Assembly (NCBI GenBank): GCA_020722005.1
Contig: DYLP01000025.1
Location: 1 to 38,841 of the forward strand
Length of the DNA: 38,841 bases
Direction: 5' to 3'
Origin: Melioribacter roseus
GTDB taxonomy: Bacteria; Bacteroidota; Ignavibacteria; Ignavibacteriales; Melioribacteraceae
Of the stretch, positions 1-10,650 are shown piece by piece. Both the position numbers and the translations under genes were made by a program. The stretch's first letter is position 1. Every line of letters begins with the position of its first letter. Below the pieces are notes generated by a model, which searched no databases, was not told the DNA's origin, and saw only the letters and a list, made by a program, of their open reading frames with translations.

Positions 1-110
1 GTTCAAGGTTATTGGTTCTTTGTTCGTGGTTCTTAGTTTATTGGTTCTTTGTTCTTGGTTCAAGGTTTTTTAGTTTTTTAGTTTCTTAGTTCTTGGTTCA
101 AGGTTTATTG
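1..110. repeat. Degenerate G/T-rich minisatellite-like repeat
   Basis: The plus strand here is almost only T and G and is built from imperfect copies of two short units. 'gttcaaggtt' occurs at 1-10, 58-67 and 96-105. 'attggttctttgttc' occurs at 11-25 and 40-54. The copies are not evenly spaced, so this is a degenerate rather than a strict tandem array. It lies beyond the groEL terminator, contains no open reading frame and runs off the window edge, so its full length is unknown. No function can be assigned. Confidence 0.7.
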
Positions 111-175
111 TCTTTGTGAGCGAGCGAAGCAAATTCTAACGAACACCCCCGCTTATCATGATGTAACGATTGTCA

Positions 176-208
176 TACAAAAAAAGTCCCGCATTAGAGC
201 GGGACTTT
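176..208 (-). terminator. Rho-independent terminator of groES-groEL
   Basis: A perfect 10-bp inverted repeat ('aaagtcccgc' 183-192 and 'gcgggacttt' 199-208, loop of 6) lies 24 bp beyond the groEL stop codon. On the minus strand the stem is followed directly by a run of T residues, the classic intrinsic terminator layout. Confidence 0.9.
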
Positions 209-232
209 GAATCACCGGGAGGAAGAAATTTA

Positions 233-1876
<1,644 letters not shown>

Positions 1877-1887
1877 TTATCAAAATT

Positions 1888-2187
1888 TTATTTTTGAACT
1901 ATACCATAAATGTCGCTTTCGCGCATAATAAGATATTCTTCGCCGTCAATTTTAATTTCCGTACCGGAATATTTTCCGTACAGAACAGAATCTCCCACTT
2001 TAACGTGCATATTAATTAATTTTCCGTCTTCTGTAATTCTGCCCTCACCGACGGCAACAACAGTGCCTTCGATTGGTTTTTCTTTTGCAGTATCGGGCAA
2101 AATAATTCCACCTTTTGTGGTTTCTTCGGCTTCTTTCGGTTTTACTATTACTCTGTCAGCCAAAGGTTTAATCTTGAATTCTGCCAT
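1888..2187 (-). CDS. groES: 10-kDa co-chaperonin GroES
   Basis: GroES is the heptameric lid that closes the GroEL chamber. The 99-residue protein is full length. It starts '[17 protein letters not shown]' and carries the mobile-loop region '[19 protein letters not shown]' type sequence typical of the family, ending 'SDIYGIVQK'. A perfect AGGAGG ribosome site sits 7 nt before the ATG. It is the first gene of the operon. Its promoter and a CIRCE element are directly upstream, so heat-shock control through HrcA is expected, although no hrcA gene is in the window. Confidence 0.99.
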   Translation of the reverse strand: MAEFKIKPLADRVIVKPKEAEETTKGGIILPDTAKEKPIEGTVVAVGEGRITEDGKLINMHVKVGDSVLYGKYSGTEIKIDGEEYLIMRESDIYGIVQK

Positions 2188-2216
2188 ACTTTAACCTCCT
2201 TTTAATTTTAAGTTAA

Positions 2217-2243
2217 TTAGCACTCTTTTTAAACGAGTGCTAA
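2217..2243 (-). promoter_or_regulatory. CIRCE operator (HrcA binding site)
   Basis: A perfect inverted repeat of TTAGCACTC (2217-2225) and GAGTGCTAA (2235-2243) is separated by exactly 9 bp, matching the CIRCE consensus without a mismatch. It sits about 30 bp before the groES start codon and overlaps the end of the -10 box. HrcA bound here should block RNA polymerase until heat shock. Confidence 0.97.
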
Positions 2244-2270
2244 TATAAATTTATTCAATAATTTTGTCAA
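2242..2270 (-). promoter_or_regulatory. groES-groEL promoter
   Basis: On the minus strand the -35 box TTGACA (2265-2270) and the -10 box TATATT (2242-2247) are separated by 17 bp, nearly the ideal vegetative sigma-70 promoter. The last two bases of the -10 box are the first two of the CIRCE repeat. The layout does not resemble the Bacteroidetes TTTG/TAnnTTTG promoter. Confidence 0.85.
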
Positions 2271-2328
2271 GCATTTTCTTTTATTTTTGCTTAAAAGTAC
2301 GCATTTTTAGATAGGATTAAATATCTTT

Positions 2329-3630
2329 TTAATCTTTCTCTACGCTCCGTGCAAAGATATAATCGAGATTAGCCAGCATTTTGTCGGGATTAAAAACTTC
2401 CTCGATTTCTGCTTTCGATAGATATTTCAATGCTTCGTCGGATTTAAGAAGTTCGTCTTTTAGATTTGTTGATTTATCCTGCCAGACTTTCATAGAGCAA
2501 TCCTGTACAATTTTATAAGCTTCTTCTCGAGTTATCCCCTTTTCGACCAGTTTAAGCAGAATTTTCTGCGAGAAGATAAGTCCACGAGTTTTATTAAGAT
2601 TTTCCAGCATATTTTCAGGGTAGACGACCAGATTGTCTATCAATTTTATTGCAAGATTGAGCATATAATCGAGTGCGATGCAACTATCGGGCAGAATAAC
2701 TCGTTCGGCAGAAGAATGCGAGATATCACGCTCGTGCCAAAGAGGCACATTTTCCAGTGCAGCAATCGAATTTGCCCTTAATACACGAGCCAATCCACTT
2801 ATCCGTTCGCTAACTATCGGATTTCTTTTATGTGGCATTGCAGAGGAGCCTTTTTGCCCTTTTGAAAAATATTCTTCTGCTTCGAGGACTTCGGTGCGCT
2901 GCAAATGTCTGATTTCGATGGCTATTTTGTCGAGTGTTGTGCCGATGATTGCAAGAGTGGTAAGAAACTCGGCGTGTCTGTCGCGTTGAACCACCTGAGT
3001 TGCTACCGGCTCGGCTTTCAAACCGAGATTTTTGCACACATATTCTTCAACCTGCGGCGATATATGGTCGAAAGTTCCAACAGCTCCAGAAATTTTTCCA
3101 ACGCTTACATTTTGAATTGCCCTTTCGAGTCGATCAATATTTCTCTTTGTTTCTTCGTACCAGAGAGCGAACTTCAATCCCATTGAATACGGTTCGGCGT
3201 GAATCCCATGACTACGTCCTACACAAATGGTTCTTTTATGTTCGAGCGCTCTTTTTTTCAGTACCTTTTTTAATTCGTATAAATCTTTTAATAACAATTC
3301 GCTGGCTGTTTTTATTTGATAAGCAAGCGAAGTATCGAGCACGTCCGACGAAGTCATTCCGTAGTGGATATGTCGTGAAGCTTGTCCTACATATTCAGCA
3401 ACGTTCGTAAGAAAAGCTATAACGTCGTGTTTCGTGGTTTCTTCGATTTCAAGAATTCGTTTCAAATCGAAATTAGCTTTTTCTTTTATCTCTTTAAAAT
3501 CCTCATCTGGAATTTCACCCATTTTATGACGCGCTTCGCAGGCTAAGATTTCCACTTTCAACCAGGTTTCGAATTTAAATTGATCGCTCCAGATATGTCC
3601 CATCTCGGGACGGGTATAACGGGAAATCAT
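2329..3630 (-). CDS. purB: Adenylosuccinate lyase
   Basis: PurB cleaves SAICAR to AICAR and adenylosuccinate to AMP, both with release of fumarate, in purine synthesis. The 433-residue protein has the fumarase/aspartase-superfamily signature GSSAMPHKRNP near residues 261-271 (flexible loop with the catalytic Ser) and a His in 'GRSHGIHAEP' around residue 141. 'HYGMTSSDVLDT' is also typical of PurB. Its start overlaps the htrA stop by one base (TAATG) and lacks a strong ribosome site, so translation is probably coupled to htrA. Other purine genes of the window (purS, purQ) are about 11 kb away on the other strand. Confidence 0.97.
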   Translation of the reverse strand: MISRYTRPEMGHIWSDQFKFETWLKVEILACEARHKMGEIPDEDFKEIKEKANFDLKRILEIEETTKHDVIAFLTNVAEYVGQASRHIHYGMTSSDVLDTSLAYQIKTASELLLKDLYELKKVLKKRALEHKRTICVGRSHGIHAEPYSMGLKFALWYEETKRNIDRLERAIQNVSVGKISGAVGTFDHISPQVEEYVCKNLGLKAEPVATQVVQRDRHAEFLTTLAIIGTTLDKIAIEIRHLQRTEVLEAEEYFSKGQKGSSAMPHKRNPIVSERISGLARVLRANSIAALENVPLWHERDISHSSAERVILPDSCIALDYMLNLAIKLIDNLVVYPENMLENLNKTRGLIFSQKILLKLVEKGITREEAYKIVQDCSMKVWQDKSTNLKDELLKSDEALKYLSKAEIEEVFNPDKMLANLDYIFARSVEKD

Positions 3631-4805
3631 TATTTTCTCTCCAGTTTCATTTTCTTGATAAGAATTTTATTGTCCCTCAAAATTTTAACGTTAATTACAT
3701 CGCCGGGTCTGAATTCCTGCAATATGCCGATCAAAGTATTTTCATTATTTACCTTGAAATTATTTATACTGAGAATGATGTCATAGACCTTAAAACCTGC
3801 TTTATCTGCTGGCGAATTTTTTATCACATTGGTGACGATTACTCCGTGAGAACTTTTTAAGTCGTATGCTTTTGCAATGGAAGGGTCGATAGTCTGGATG
3901 CTGAGACCTGTCCAGAATTCGCGGTCAATCTTGCCTTTTTCTTTCAATTCTTTAATTACCTTTTTAATTTTATTAGAAGGGATTGCAAATCCAACGCCCA
4001 CGTTGCCGGAGGAGCCCTGAGCAGTATAAATTAAAGTATTCATTCCGATTAACTGTCCGATAGCATTTACAAGAGGACCGCCGCTGTTTCCTGAATTAAT
4101 TGCGGCGTCGGTTTGAAGCATATCGACATAATATCGATTGTTTGCGGCGCCGAGATTCATACCTTTTGCGCTAATAACTCCAACTGTAACCGTAGGCTGG
4201 TCGTTAATGTCGAAAAGACCAAAAGGATTACCCAGAGCAATTACCCATTCTCCAATCAGTATGCTGTCTGAATCACCAAATTCAATGTAAGGCAGATTTT
4301 CGGCATCAATTTTTAACAGACAAATATCCGAGACTGGATCGGAGCCTACTATTTCGGCTTCGTACTGTGAACCATCTGTCAAAGTAACAATAGCTTCGAC
4401 TGCATTGCCAGCTACGTGGTCATTCGTCAAAATATATCCATCAGGTGATATAATCGTACCCGAACCTAAACTCCTGACTTGCTGATTATAAACGCGGTCA
4501 CCAAAAAATTGTCGGAAGAATGGATCGAGCGAAAAGATGTCTCTGTATTGTCTGATTTCGGTGACGTTAATGCCAACGACGGCAGAATTTACTCTTTTTA
4601 CTGTTTCGGTAATAATTGTATTTCGTGAGTTCGATATGCTATTATTTACCTGAATTGAATTGGAAAACTTAGAATTTAGATTCGAAGATTCTAAAATATT
4701 TTCTAAAGCGTCTGTATCGGGTTTTGCAATTACAAAGGCATAAAATAAAACCAGAATTGACGTAGTTACAGCCGAAGAAAGGAGCGCTAATTTAAGATTT
4801 TTCAT
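3630..4805 (-). CDS. HtrA/DegP-family periplasmic serine protease with one PDZ domain
   Basis: A membrane-anchored or secreted trypsin-like protease for envelope protein quality control. The start at 4805 is chosen (391 aa) because an AAGGTG ribosome site lies just upstream and it leaves 1 nt after plsY. A start 27 bases upstream is possible. The N-terminal segment 'LALLSSAVTTSILVLFYAF' is a signal or anchor helix. From that start the catalytic triad is His130 (TNDHVAG), Asp160 (SDPVSDICLL) and Ser241 (NSGNSGGPL). A single PDZ domain follows, with the carboxylate loop near 'SSHGVIVTNVIKNSPADKAG'. One PDZ makes it closer in architecture to DegS than to DegP, but that alone does not fix its role. 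Confidence 0.95.
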   Translation of the reverse strand: MKNLKLALLSSAVTTSILVLFYAFVIAKPDTDALENILESSNLNSKFSNSIQVNNSISNSRNTIITETVKRVNSAVVGINVTEIRQYRDIFSLDPFFRQFFGDRVYNQQVRSLGSGTIISPDGYILTNDHVAGNAVEAIVTLTDGSQYEAEIVGSDPVSDICLLKIDAENLPYIEFGDSDSILIGEWVIALGNPFGLFDINDQPTVTVGVISAKGMNLGAANNRYYVDMLQTDAAINSGNSGGPLVNAIGQLIGMNTLIYTAQGSSGNVGVGFAIPSNKIKKVIKELKEKGKIDREFWTGLSIQTIDPSIAKAYDLKSSHGVIVTNVIKNSPADKAGFKVYDIILSINNFKVNNENTLIGILQEFRPGDVINVKILRDNKILIKKMKLERK

Positions 4806-4806
4806 T

Positions 4807-5436
4807 TTATTCACCTTTTTTACTTTTTGCAAGACTGGAAAAATATTCTTTAATCGGCAGGATATGTTTGGATAAAATAATCAGTAGCATTAAAGAAACC
4901 AGTATGCTGAAATTTAAAGTATCGGATGCCGAAGGCGAAGCATACTTATTAAGAATGTCACCCGATGTAAATGAAAGCAAACCCGTCAATAAAGTTGCTG
5001 TAAAATTAGCAAAATGTACATGGCGTCTGAAAAAGAATGCAACCAACCAGAGAACCACCCAGATACTCAACACCGGTATCGAAATTAGCAAAGCTCCACC
5101 TGCAGCCGTTGCCAATCCCCTTCCTCCTTTGAAATTTATCCAGAATGAATAGCAATGACTCAATACCGCACCAATGAGAGCAATCATCATAAATTCAAAT
5201 TTATAGCCGAATAAATATTCTGCAATCCAGACGCTCAAAAATCCTTTCAACGCATCGATTAAAAAAACAATCAGTCCAACTATTTTCGAATTCGTAACTT
5301 CATAAGAATTCATCGCACCCACATTGCCCGACCCTGTTTTAGTAATGTCTATTTTCTTCGATTTTTTCAGAAGCAAGTATGCCGTAGGAATGGAGCCGAA
5401 GAGTATACCTATTAATAAACTAAAAAGATAATTCAT
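4807..5436 (-). CDS. plsY: Acyl-phosphate:glycerol-3-phosphate acyltransferase PlsY
   Basis: PlsY transfers an acyl group from acyl-phosphate to glycerol-3-phosphate, the first step of phospholipid synthesis, in the inner membrane. The start at 5436 (209 aa) is preferred because it begins directly with the first membrane helix 'MNYLFSLLIGILFGSIPTAY' and has an AAGG ribosome site. An upstream ATG at 5463 would add nine polar residues. The three family motifs are visible: GSIPTAYL, GSGNVGAMN and FKGGRGLATAAGG, with about five hydrophobic helices. It is followed immediately by htrA. Other phospholipid genes (psd, pssA) are elsewhere in the window. Confidence 0.95.
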   Translation of the reverse strand: MNYLFSLLIGILFGSIPTAYLLLKKSKKIDITKTGSGNVGAMNSYEVTNSKIVGLIVFLIDALKGFLSVWIAEYLFGYKFEFMMIALIGAVLSHCYSFWINFKGGRGLATAAGGALLISIPVLSIWVVLWLVAFFFRRHVHFANFTATLLTGLLSFTSGDILNKYASPSASDTLNFSILVSLMLLIILSKHILPIKEYFSSLAKSKKGE

Positions 5437-5555
5437 ATAAAAACCTTTTTTATCATATTGCAAATCTACTAAAATTGGACATGCACAGAAAACCTGTCGT
5501 TCAACAAATTAAAATATTTATATGTTTCAACAGAGATGGTTTATAAGAGCGCGGA

Positions 5556-6509
5556 CTATTGATTTTGTTTTAAAACCTTTTTGAAATATTCGAGAGTTCG
5601 TTTTAACCCCTCCTGCCTGGAAATTTTAGGTTGCCAGCCGAGAATTTCTCTTGCTCGTGAAATATCGGGTCTTCTTACCTTTGGATCATCCTGCGGTAAT
5701 TCTTTATAAATAACTTTGCTATCCGAATCACACAATTCAATAACTTCTTCGGCAAATTGTTTCAAAGATACTTCGTCGGGATTGCCAATATTAACGGGAT
5801 AAACTTCATTCGACATTAACAACCTGAAAACGCCATCTACGAGGTCGTCGACGTAACAGAAGCTACGGGTTTGTGAACCATCGCCGAATACGGTTAAATC
5901 TTCGCCCTTGAGCGCTTGCATGAAAAATGTGGGAAGTGCCCTGCCGTCGTCAATTCTCATGCGAGGACCGTATGTATTGAAGATTCTTACTATTCTTGTG
6001 CTTAGTCCATGATACCTGTGATAAGCCATCGTCATTGCTTCGGCAAATCGTTTTGCTTCGTCGTATACTCCGCGTGGCCCAACAGGATTGACATTACCCC
6101 AGTAATCTTCACTTTGTGGATGAACAAGTGGATCACCGTAAACTTCAGAAGTGGATGCTAATAAAAAGACCGCATTCTTTTCTTTTGCCAGACCCAGCGC
6201 CTTATGGGTACCGAGAGAACCGACTTTAAGAGTTTGAATAGGAAGTTTCAGATAATCGATTGGACTTGCAGGCGAAGCAAAATGAAGCACATAATCGACG
6301 TTGTGCGGTACGTGAATATAGTTTGTAACGTCGAGCTTTATGAACTGGAAATTCTCATTGCCGAAGAGATGTTCAATATTTTCAATTCTGCCCGTTAGAA
6401 GATTATCCAGGCAAATAACTTTAATTCCTTCTGAAATTAAACGGTCGCAAAGGTGTGACCCGAGGAACCCAGCGCCGCCTGTAATTACTGCAGTTTTCTT
6501 GAATGTCAA
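5556..6509 (-). CDS. UDP-glucuronate decarboxylase (UDP-xylose synthase), SDR family
   Basis: Predicted to oxidise and decarboxylate UDP-glucuronate to UDP-xylose, a sugar donor for surface polysaccharide. The Rossmann motif GGAGFLG (11-17), the catalytic Tyr149/Lys153 (YDEAK) and STSEVYGDP fit the extended short-chain dehydrogenase family. '[11 protein letters not shown]' and the [13 protein letters not shown] segment are typical of the UXS group. The length of 317 residues is normal. The start codon is TTG inside a TTGA overlap with the stop of the BY-kinase gene, so the two are translationally linked. The context (chain-length regulator/kinase and SLBB export protein) supports an exopolysaccharide role. 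A dTDP-glucose dehydratase-like activity is less likely. Confidence 0.88.
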   Translation of the reverse strand: MTFKKTAVITGGAGFLGSHLCDRLISEGIKVICLDNLLTGRIENIEHLFGNENFQFIKLDVTNYIHVPHNVDYVLHFASPASPIDYLKLPIQTLKVGSLGTHKALGLAKEKNAVFLLASTSEVYGDPLVHPQSEDYWGNVNPVGPRGVYDEAKRFAEAMTMAYHRYHGLSTRIVRIFNTYGPRMRIDDGRALPTFFMQALKGEDLTVFGDGSQTRSFCYVDDLVDGVFRLLMSNEVYPVNIGNPDEVSLKQFAEEVIELCDSDSKVIYKELPQDDPKVRRPDISRAREILGWQPKISRQEGLKRTLEYFKKVLKQNQ

Positions 6510-8737
6510 TTTGTTTTTACCTTAGTCTTCTTTGAACCGTTTGTTGGATTTGAATAATAGTAATAATATTTATAGTAAGAACTGTATCCGCTACGATAGC
6601 TGAAGTTATTCAAGACAGTACCAATGAAAGTTGAATTATCACGACGTAGTATTTCAACTGATTTTTCGAGTAAATCTATTTCTGTAAAGTTAGCCGATAC
6701 AACCAGTATAGTGGCATCGACAATCTGAGCAAGTATTTCCGAGTCGGTAACTGCAGCTAACGGTGGAGAATCGAAAACAACGTAGTCATATTCATCTTTA
6801 AGTTTCTTTATGAAATTAAGCATCTGTTCGGAGCCAAGAATTTCGGAAGGATTAGGTGGAATTGTGCCGGCGGTGATATAACTCAAATTATTAATGTCTG
6901 TCGTTCTGATAATTTCTTCATAACCAACCTGCTCAAAGAAATAATCTGTAAAGCCTGGGTATCTGATCTGTCCAAACACATTATGAAGTCTTGGTCTTCT
7001 AAGGTCAGCATCAACTATTACCGTTTTGAAATTTGCGTATGCAAGACTTCCCGCCAGATTAACAGCAGTAGTTGTTTTACCTTCCTGGGACCGCGATGAT
7101 GTAATTAATATTGTCTTTAAAGAATCCTTGTCGACCTTGGAGAATTTTATTCGAGTTCTCAGGGCTCGGTAAGCTTCGCTGGCGCTCGCATCGGGCTTTT
7201 TAGAAACAATAAATTCAAGTTCAGGATTGGTTTCAACACCGTCAATGTGTGGTATCCAGGCAAGTATATTAATATTTCTGTTTTGAATATCTTCAGGAGT
7301 TTTGATTGTGTTGTCGAAATTGTGCCGCAGGAATGCAAAGCCAACACCGAGTCCAACTCCAATTACCAATCCCACAAAAACGATCAGGAGCCTGTTTGGT
7401 TTAGAAGGTATTGTGGGAACTATTGCCTGGTCGACAATTAAAACATTACCTGGAACAGATTGCTCGTTTATAATTGCTTCCTGGTATTTCTCTTCTACCT
7501 GAAGGTATAATTTTTCGTAAGCTTGTTTTTCTCTCGTAAGACGTGCAAGATCAATTGAACTTGTGGGAAGTCGATTCAGCCTTTTATCGTATTCGGCTAC
7601 TATATCGCTTAGCTTGTCGTATGAAGCTTTCAGAGAACGATACTTGACCTCTTCTTCGAGAACTTTTTTGGTTAGCTCTTTAATTTCTTCTGGACTCGAA
7701 GCAAGTATACCTGCACGGTAAACTGTTAACTGATTATTAAGTTTTTCTTTCAAGTCGTTAATCTTGGCGTCGAATTCACGAATAATTTCAGAACGTCTGG
7801 GTGAATCTTTATATGATGATAGTGCTCTGTCCTTTTGAGTTTGAAGGTCGGCTATCTGCAATTGAAGATTTTTAATGTATGGTTCGGTGGCAAAACTTTC
7901 GATGTAGTCGTTTATATTAGGATCCTGCTTGGCGAGTTCTGCTTTATATTGTTTGAGAGTATTTTCTGTAATAGTAAGGTCAATTTTAGTAGCATTCATT
8001 TTAGATTCGAAGTCGGTCGTCTGTTCGATAAGTGCTTTCGCCTGTTCAGGTAGTTCTACAATTCCTTTTTCTTCTTGATACAACCTCAATGCTTCTTCTA
8101 CAGCTGACAATTCGGCAAGCTTTTCCTCACGTTGCCGCGCCAGAAATTCTTTGATCGAAGTCAATTGTTGTCTGTTATATTTCAAATTAATTTCTTTGTA
8201 AATATCTGCATAACAATTAGCAATTAACGACGCTTCATAAGGCGACCTGGATTCGACCGAAATATCAATTATATCGAGTCCCCTCTTTTGCGATATATCG
8301 ACATTTGATTCAAGTAGCTCGATGATCTCTTCAACCGTAAGAAGAGAGGGTTTACTACTTCTGTCCTCTTTACTTACAATCAGAGCAAATTTACTTTTGT
8401 CGCGAGCTAATTTAAAAGAATCGATAAGAGATTGTGCCACCTGGTTGCGCAAGGAATAACTTTTGAGTATCTCAATTTCGTTTGCGATGAAACGGTCGCT
8501 TCCAAAATCCTGAAATTCTGGAATCAAAGGTGCATCGAGAATATTGCCCTGAGGTTTTGTAATTTTTAATGTGGTAGTTGATTTATAAATGTTGGGTGCA
8601 TTCAGAGCATAAACTACTGCTACTATGAGCGCAGTCAAGCTTATAACTATTATACTCCAGATATTCAATCGAATCAGGTTTATATAATCTCTAAGCGAAT
8701 TATTCTCCTGATAAAAATTATTACCGTTGTTATTCAC
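6506..8737 (-). CDS. Polysaccharide co-polymerase fused to BY-kinase (Wzc-like)
   Basis: This inner-membrane protein combines a Wzz chain-length domain with a bacterial tyrosine autokinase and controls assembly and export of an exopolysaccharide. The order is an N-terminal helix (about 32-50), a long periplasmic coiled-coil region (about 60-440), a second helix ('[20 protein letters not shown]'), and a cytoplasmic kinase. The kinase has Walker A SQEGKTTT (about 550-557), Walker A' VDADLRRPR (about 575-583) and Walker B VVFDSPP (about 653-659). The tail holds nine tyrosines in 15 residues ([15 protein letters not shown]), the expected autophosphorylation cluster. The GTG start follows a GAGGG ribosome site. 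It lies between the SLBB export gene and UDP-xylose synthase. Confidence 0.95.
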   Translation of the reverse strand: MNNNGNNFYQENNSLRDYINLIRLNIWSIIVISLTALIVAVVYALNAPNIYKSTTTLKITKPQGNILDAPLIPEFQDFGSDRFIANEIEILKSYSLRNQVAQSLIDSFKLARDKSKFALIVSKEDRSSKPSLLTVEEIIELLESNVDISQKRGLDIIDISVESRSPYEASLIANCYADIYKEINLKYNRQQLTSIKEFLARQREEKLAELSAVEEALRLYQEEKGIVELPEQAKALIEQTTDFESKMNATKIDLTITENTLKQYKAELAKQDPNINDYIESFATEPYIKNLQLQIADLQTQKDRALSSYKDSPRRSEIIREFDAKINDLKEKLNNQLTVYRAGILASSPEEIKELTKKVLEEEVKYRSLKASYDKLSDIVAEYDKRLNRLPTSSIDLARLTREKQAYEKLYLQVEEKYQEAIINEQSVPGNVLIVDQAIVPTIPSKPNRLLIVFVGLVIGVGLGVGFAFLRHNFDNTIKTPEDIQNRNINILAWIPHIDGVETNPELEFIVSKKPDASASEAYRALRTRIKFSKVDKDSLKTILITSSRSQEGKTTTAVNLAGSLAYANFKTVIVDADLRRPRLHNVFGQIRYPGFTDYFFEQVGYEEIIRTTDINNLSYITAGTIPPNPSEILGSEQMLNFIKKLKDEYDYVVFDSPPLAAVTDSEILAQIVDATILVVSANFTEIDLLEKSVEILRRDNSTFIGTVLNNFSYRSGYSSYYKYYYYYSNPTNGSKKTKVKTN

Positions 8738-8747
8738 GTTACCCTCA

Positions 8748-9266
8748 CTAATTACGTGTAATATTTAATATAAGAATTGTCAAGGATATTAAAGCGCTGA
8801 GAACAGAAACAATTATACTCACCGTTTCACGCGTATACAGCCGTGGAGCGCCTGGCACAACCAGGACATCGCCCGCTTCGAGATGTGGTAATCGAGCCGT
8901 CCTGGAATCGAGCTGCGACTCGTACATAATATCATTGTAGTTAACTTTAATAAGGCTTTGAGTCGAATCTGAATTAATGCGGTAAATTCTCAGATCGTCC
9001 AGATGAGCCGCATCGGTAGGCCCTCCTGCATACGACAAAAGATCCAGTACTGTCGTATAAACAGGTACAATATACTTACCCGGATATTTTACGAACCCCC
9101 ATACCGCTACTTTTATATTGACCGATTCCGGATCTGATAGGTCAAAATAACCACTCTGTTGATTGTATCTTTGCAACATCGACGAACCTAATTCATAATC
9201 TTTTATTTGACTGTAGGTATTTGATACAATGAATAACACTGTAATGAAAGCTAAAATACTTTTCAT
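8748..9266 (-). CDS. SLBB-domain exopolysaccharide export protein, small
   Basis: A secreted or membrane protein of about 172 residues with a signal peptide (MKSILAFITVLFIVSNTYS), one SLBB domain (about residues 50-135, around 'VWGFVKYPGKYIVPVYTTVL' and 'LLSYAGGPTDAA') and a C-terminal hydrophobic helix ('VSIIVSVLSALISLTILIL'). It lies just upstream of the BY-kinase gene, the usual partner of the Wza-type outer-membrane channel. It lacks the N-terminal polysaccharide-export domain of Wza, so it is either a reduced channel subunit or an accessory factor. A GTG nine bases upstream (9275) is an alternative start. The ATG is preferred because it begins the signal peptide directly. Confidence 0.85.
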   Translation of the reverse strand: MKSILAFITVLFIVSNTYSQIKDYELGSSMLQRYNQQSGYFDLSDPESVNIKVAVWGFVKYPGKYIVPVYTTVLDLLSYAGGPTDAAHLDDLRIYRINSDSTQSLIKVNYNDIMYESQLDSRTARLPHLEAGDVLVVPGAPRLYTRETVSIIVSVLSALISLTILILNITRN

Positions 9267-9283
9267 GACCCTCACTTTCCTTT

Positions 9284-10147
9284 TTAATCTGTTTGAAGGG
9301 ACAACCGTTTAGATGAAATAAAGCTGCCCAATAATCCAAGTAAAATTCCGAGTATTAATATAAGTAAATAAATTATATTAAAAAACCTGACAAAATTAAT
9401 ATTATTTAAAATTTCATTCAACAAGAACCCTAACAAATAGACAATTAAAAATGCCAACAAAGAAGAAAGAATTCCAACAAGAAAGCCGTAGAGGATAATC
9501 GGTATTTTCAACGTTACCAATTTGGCTCCAACGAGTTTCATTGTTTTATATAATTGATAATTAGCTTCAATCTGAAGACGACTATTGGTATAAACCAGAT
9601 ATACAGATAGAATAACAAGAGCTGCCGAAAAAAGATATATCAGAATCTGGAGAGAATCGAGATAATTGAATAATTTCAATACAAAATCATAATCGTAAAT
9701 TACATCTGTTACTCCACTTATTTTTTTTATCCTTTCAATTTCTCTTTCGAAATTTAGAGGATTAATCCTGTCCGGATTAAATTTAACGACAAATGAACGT
9801 GGTAGTGGATTATCGCTCAGGATTTTTCTAAAATCCTCACCGGTCTCCCGTATGAACTCCTCTGTAGCCTCGTCTTTATCGATAAAACGAACCGAAGAAA
9901 TTGAAGATATATCATTCAAGAGCAATTTAATGTCATTTATCTGGTTTTCGTCTAAATAGTCATCGACAAAAACCGAGACCTCAATGTTCCTCTTAATTTT
10001 ATCGGCTATCTTCGATGAGAAATAGACCATACCCGCAGAGAAGCTACACATCAATACAGCAACAGTAGTTATTGAAATTATGACTATAGTGGCAAACGGA
10101 GAACGATTGAAAATTTTAAAGGCTTCTTTAAAATAAAATGAAATCAT
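9284..10147 (-). CDS. ftsX: Cell-division permease-like protein FtsX
   Basis: FtsX is the membrane half of the FtsEX complex, which activates cell-wall hydrolases during division. The 287-residue protein has the family plan: an N-terminal helix (about 21-43), an extracellular domain (about 44-165) and three C-terminal helices with the conserved 'YQLYKTMKLVGA' segment before the last two. The start has an AGGG sequence about 10 nt upstream. ftsE, its usual ATPase partner, is not adjacent. It sits between a lipoprotein gene and the polysaccharide genes in one tight transcriptional run. Confidence 0.92.
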   Translation of the reverse strand: MISFYFKEAFKIFNRSPFATIVIISITTVAVLMCSFSAGMVYFSSKIADKIKRNIEVSVFVDDYLDENQINDIKLLLNDISSISSVRFIDKDEATEEFIRETGEDFRKILSDNPLPRSFVVKFNPDRINPLNFEREIERIKKISGVTDVIYDYDFVLKLFNYLDSLQILIYLFSAALVILSVYLVYTNSRLQIEANYQLYKTMKLVGAKLVTLKIPIILYGFLVGILSSLLAFLIVYLLGFLLNEILNNINFVRFFNIIYLLILILGILLGLLGSFISSKRLSLQTD

Positions 10148-10158
10148 AATGAATATCC

Positions 10159-10650
10159 CTAATAATTCGATTCGTCAATCCAGCGATAGATCTGCCACTT
10201 GTTATTATTCTTAATGAGTTCAAGATTAACTTTGCCATCGATATATTCGATGTCAACTGGAGAAAATGCTACAGTCAAATTAAAACTTCTAACAATATGC
10301 GTTGAATCGCCGCTGATAATAATTATATTATTCCAGACCAGATCGAGCCTTTGAGTGTTCTGAAACAGACCGTAAGTTGTTTTCATCTCTTCGTCTCTGC
10401 CCCAGCTGATGTCGTAACCTTTATCGTAATCCCGATATGTAAAAATAAAGTCGGGATGAAGCAATTGACTGTAGATCAAAGTATCTTTAAACGTATATGC
10501 ATACTGAAAATTTTTAAAGACACCTTCGACATCACTTTGGTTACTAATCAGGCGGTCGCCGCTTCCGACTGATTCGTCTAATCTGGGTGCAAAAGGGTTA
10601 ACGCATCCGCTCAGCATTAACAACAGTATGTAAGCTAACGACTTATTAAT
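10159..10650 (-). CDS. Putative lipoprotein, NTF2-like, with apparent AUU start
   Basis: Function unknown. No ATG allows a proper signal peptide: the first ATG (10617) is three codons before the lipobox Cys, and a TTG at 10623 gives only MLMLSGC. The frame is open upstream. Starting at ATT (10650) gives INKSLAYILLLMLSGC, a textbook lipoprotein signal with lipobox LSGC, preceded by GGAG at 8 nt and overlapping the upstream TAA stop by one base. The mature part (about 147 aa) has an NTF2-like look, with a region of the type 'FKNFQYAYTFKDTLIYSQLL' and a final 'KWQIYRWIDE' strand. It resembles the preceding lipoprotein and may be its paralogue. Coordinates are conservative from 10623 if the AUU start is rejected. 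Confidence 0.7.
   Translation of the reverse strand: MNKSLAYILLLMLSGCVNPFAPRLDESVGSGDRLISNQSDVEGVFKNFQYAYTFKDTLIYSQLLHPDFIFTYRDYDKGYDISWGRDEEMKTTYGLFQNTQRLDLVWNNIIIISGDSTHIVRSFNLTVAFSPVDIEYIDGKVNLELIKNNNKWQIYRWIDESNY

Noticed and set aside
2315-2334. Terminator for purB (gattaaa/tttaatc)
   Set aside because: The stem is weak, overlaps the stop codon and has no T-run, so it is not a convincing terminator.
4805-4832. Nine extra N-terminal residues on HtrA
   Set aside because: They would overlap plsY, and the ATG at 4805 has its own AAGGTG site and begins the signal segment directly.
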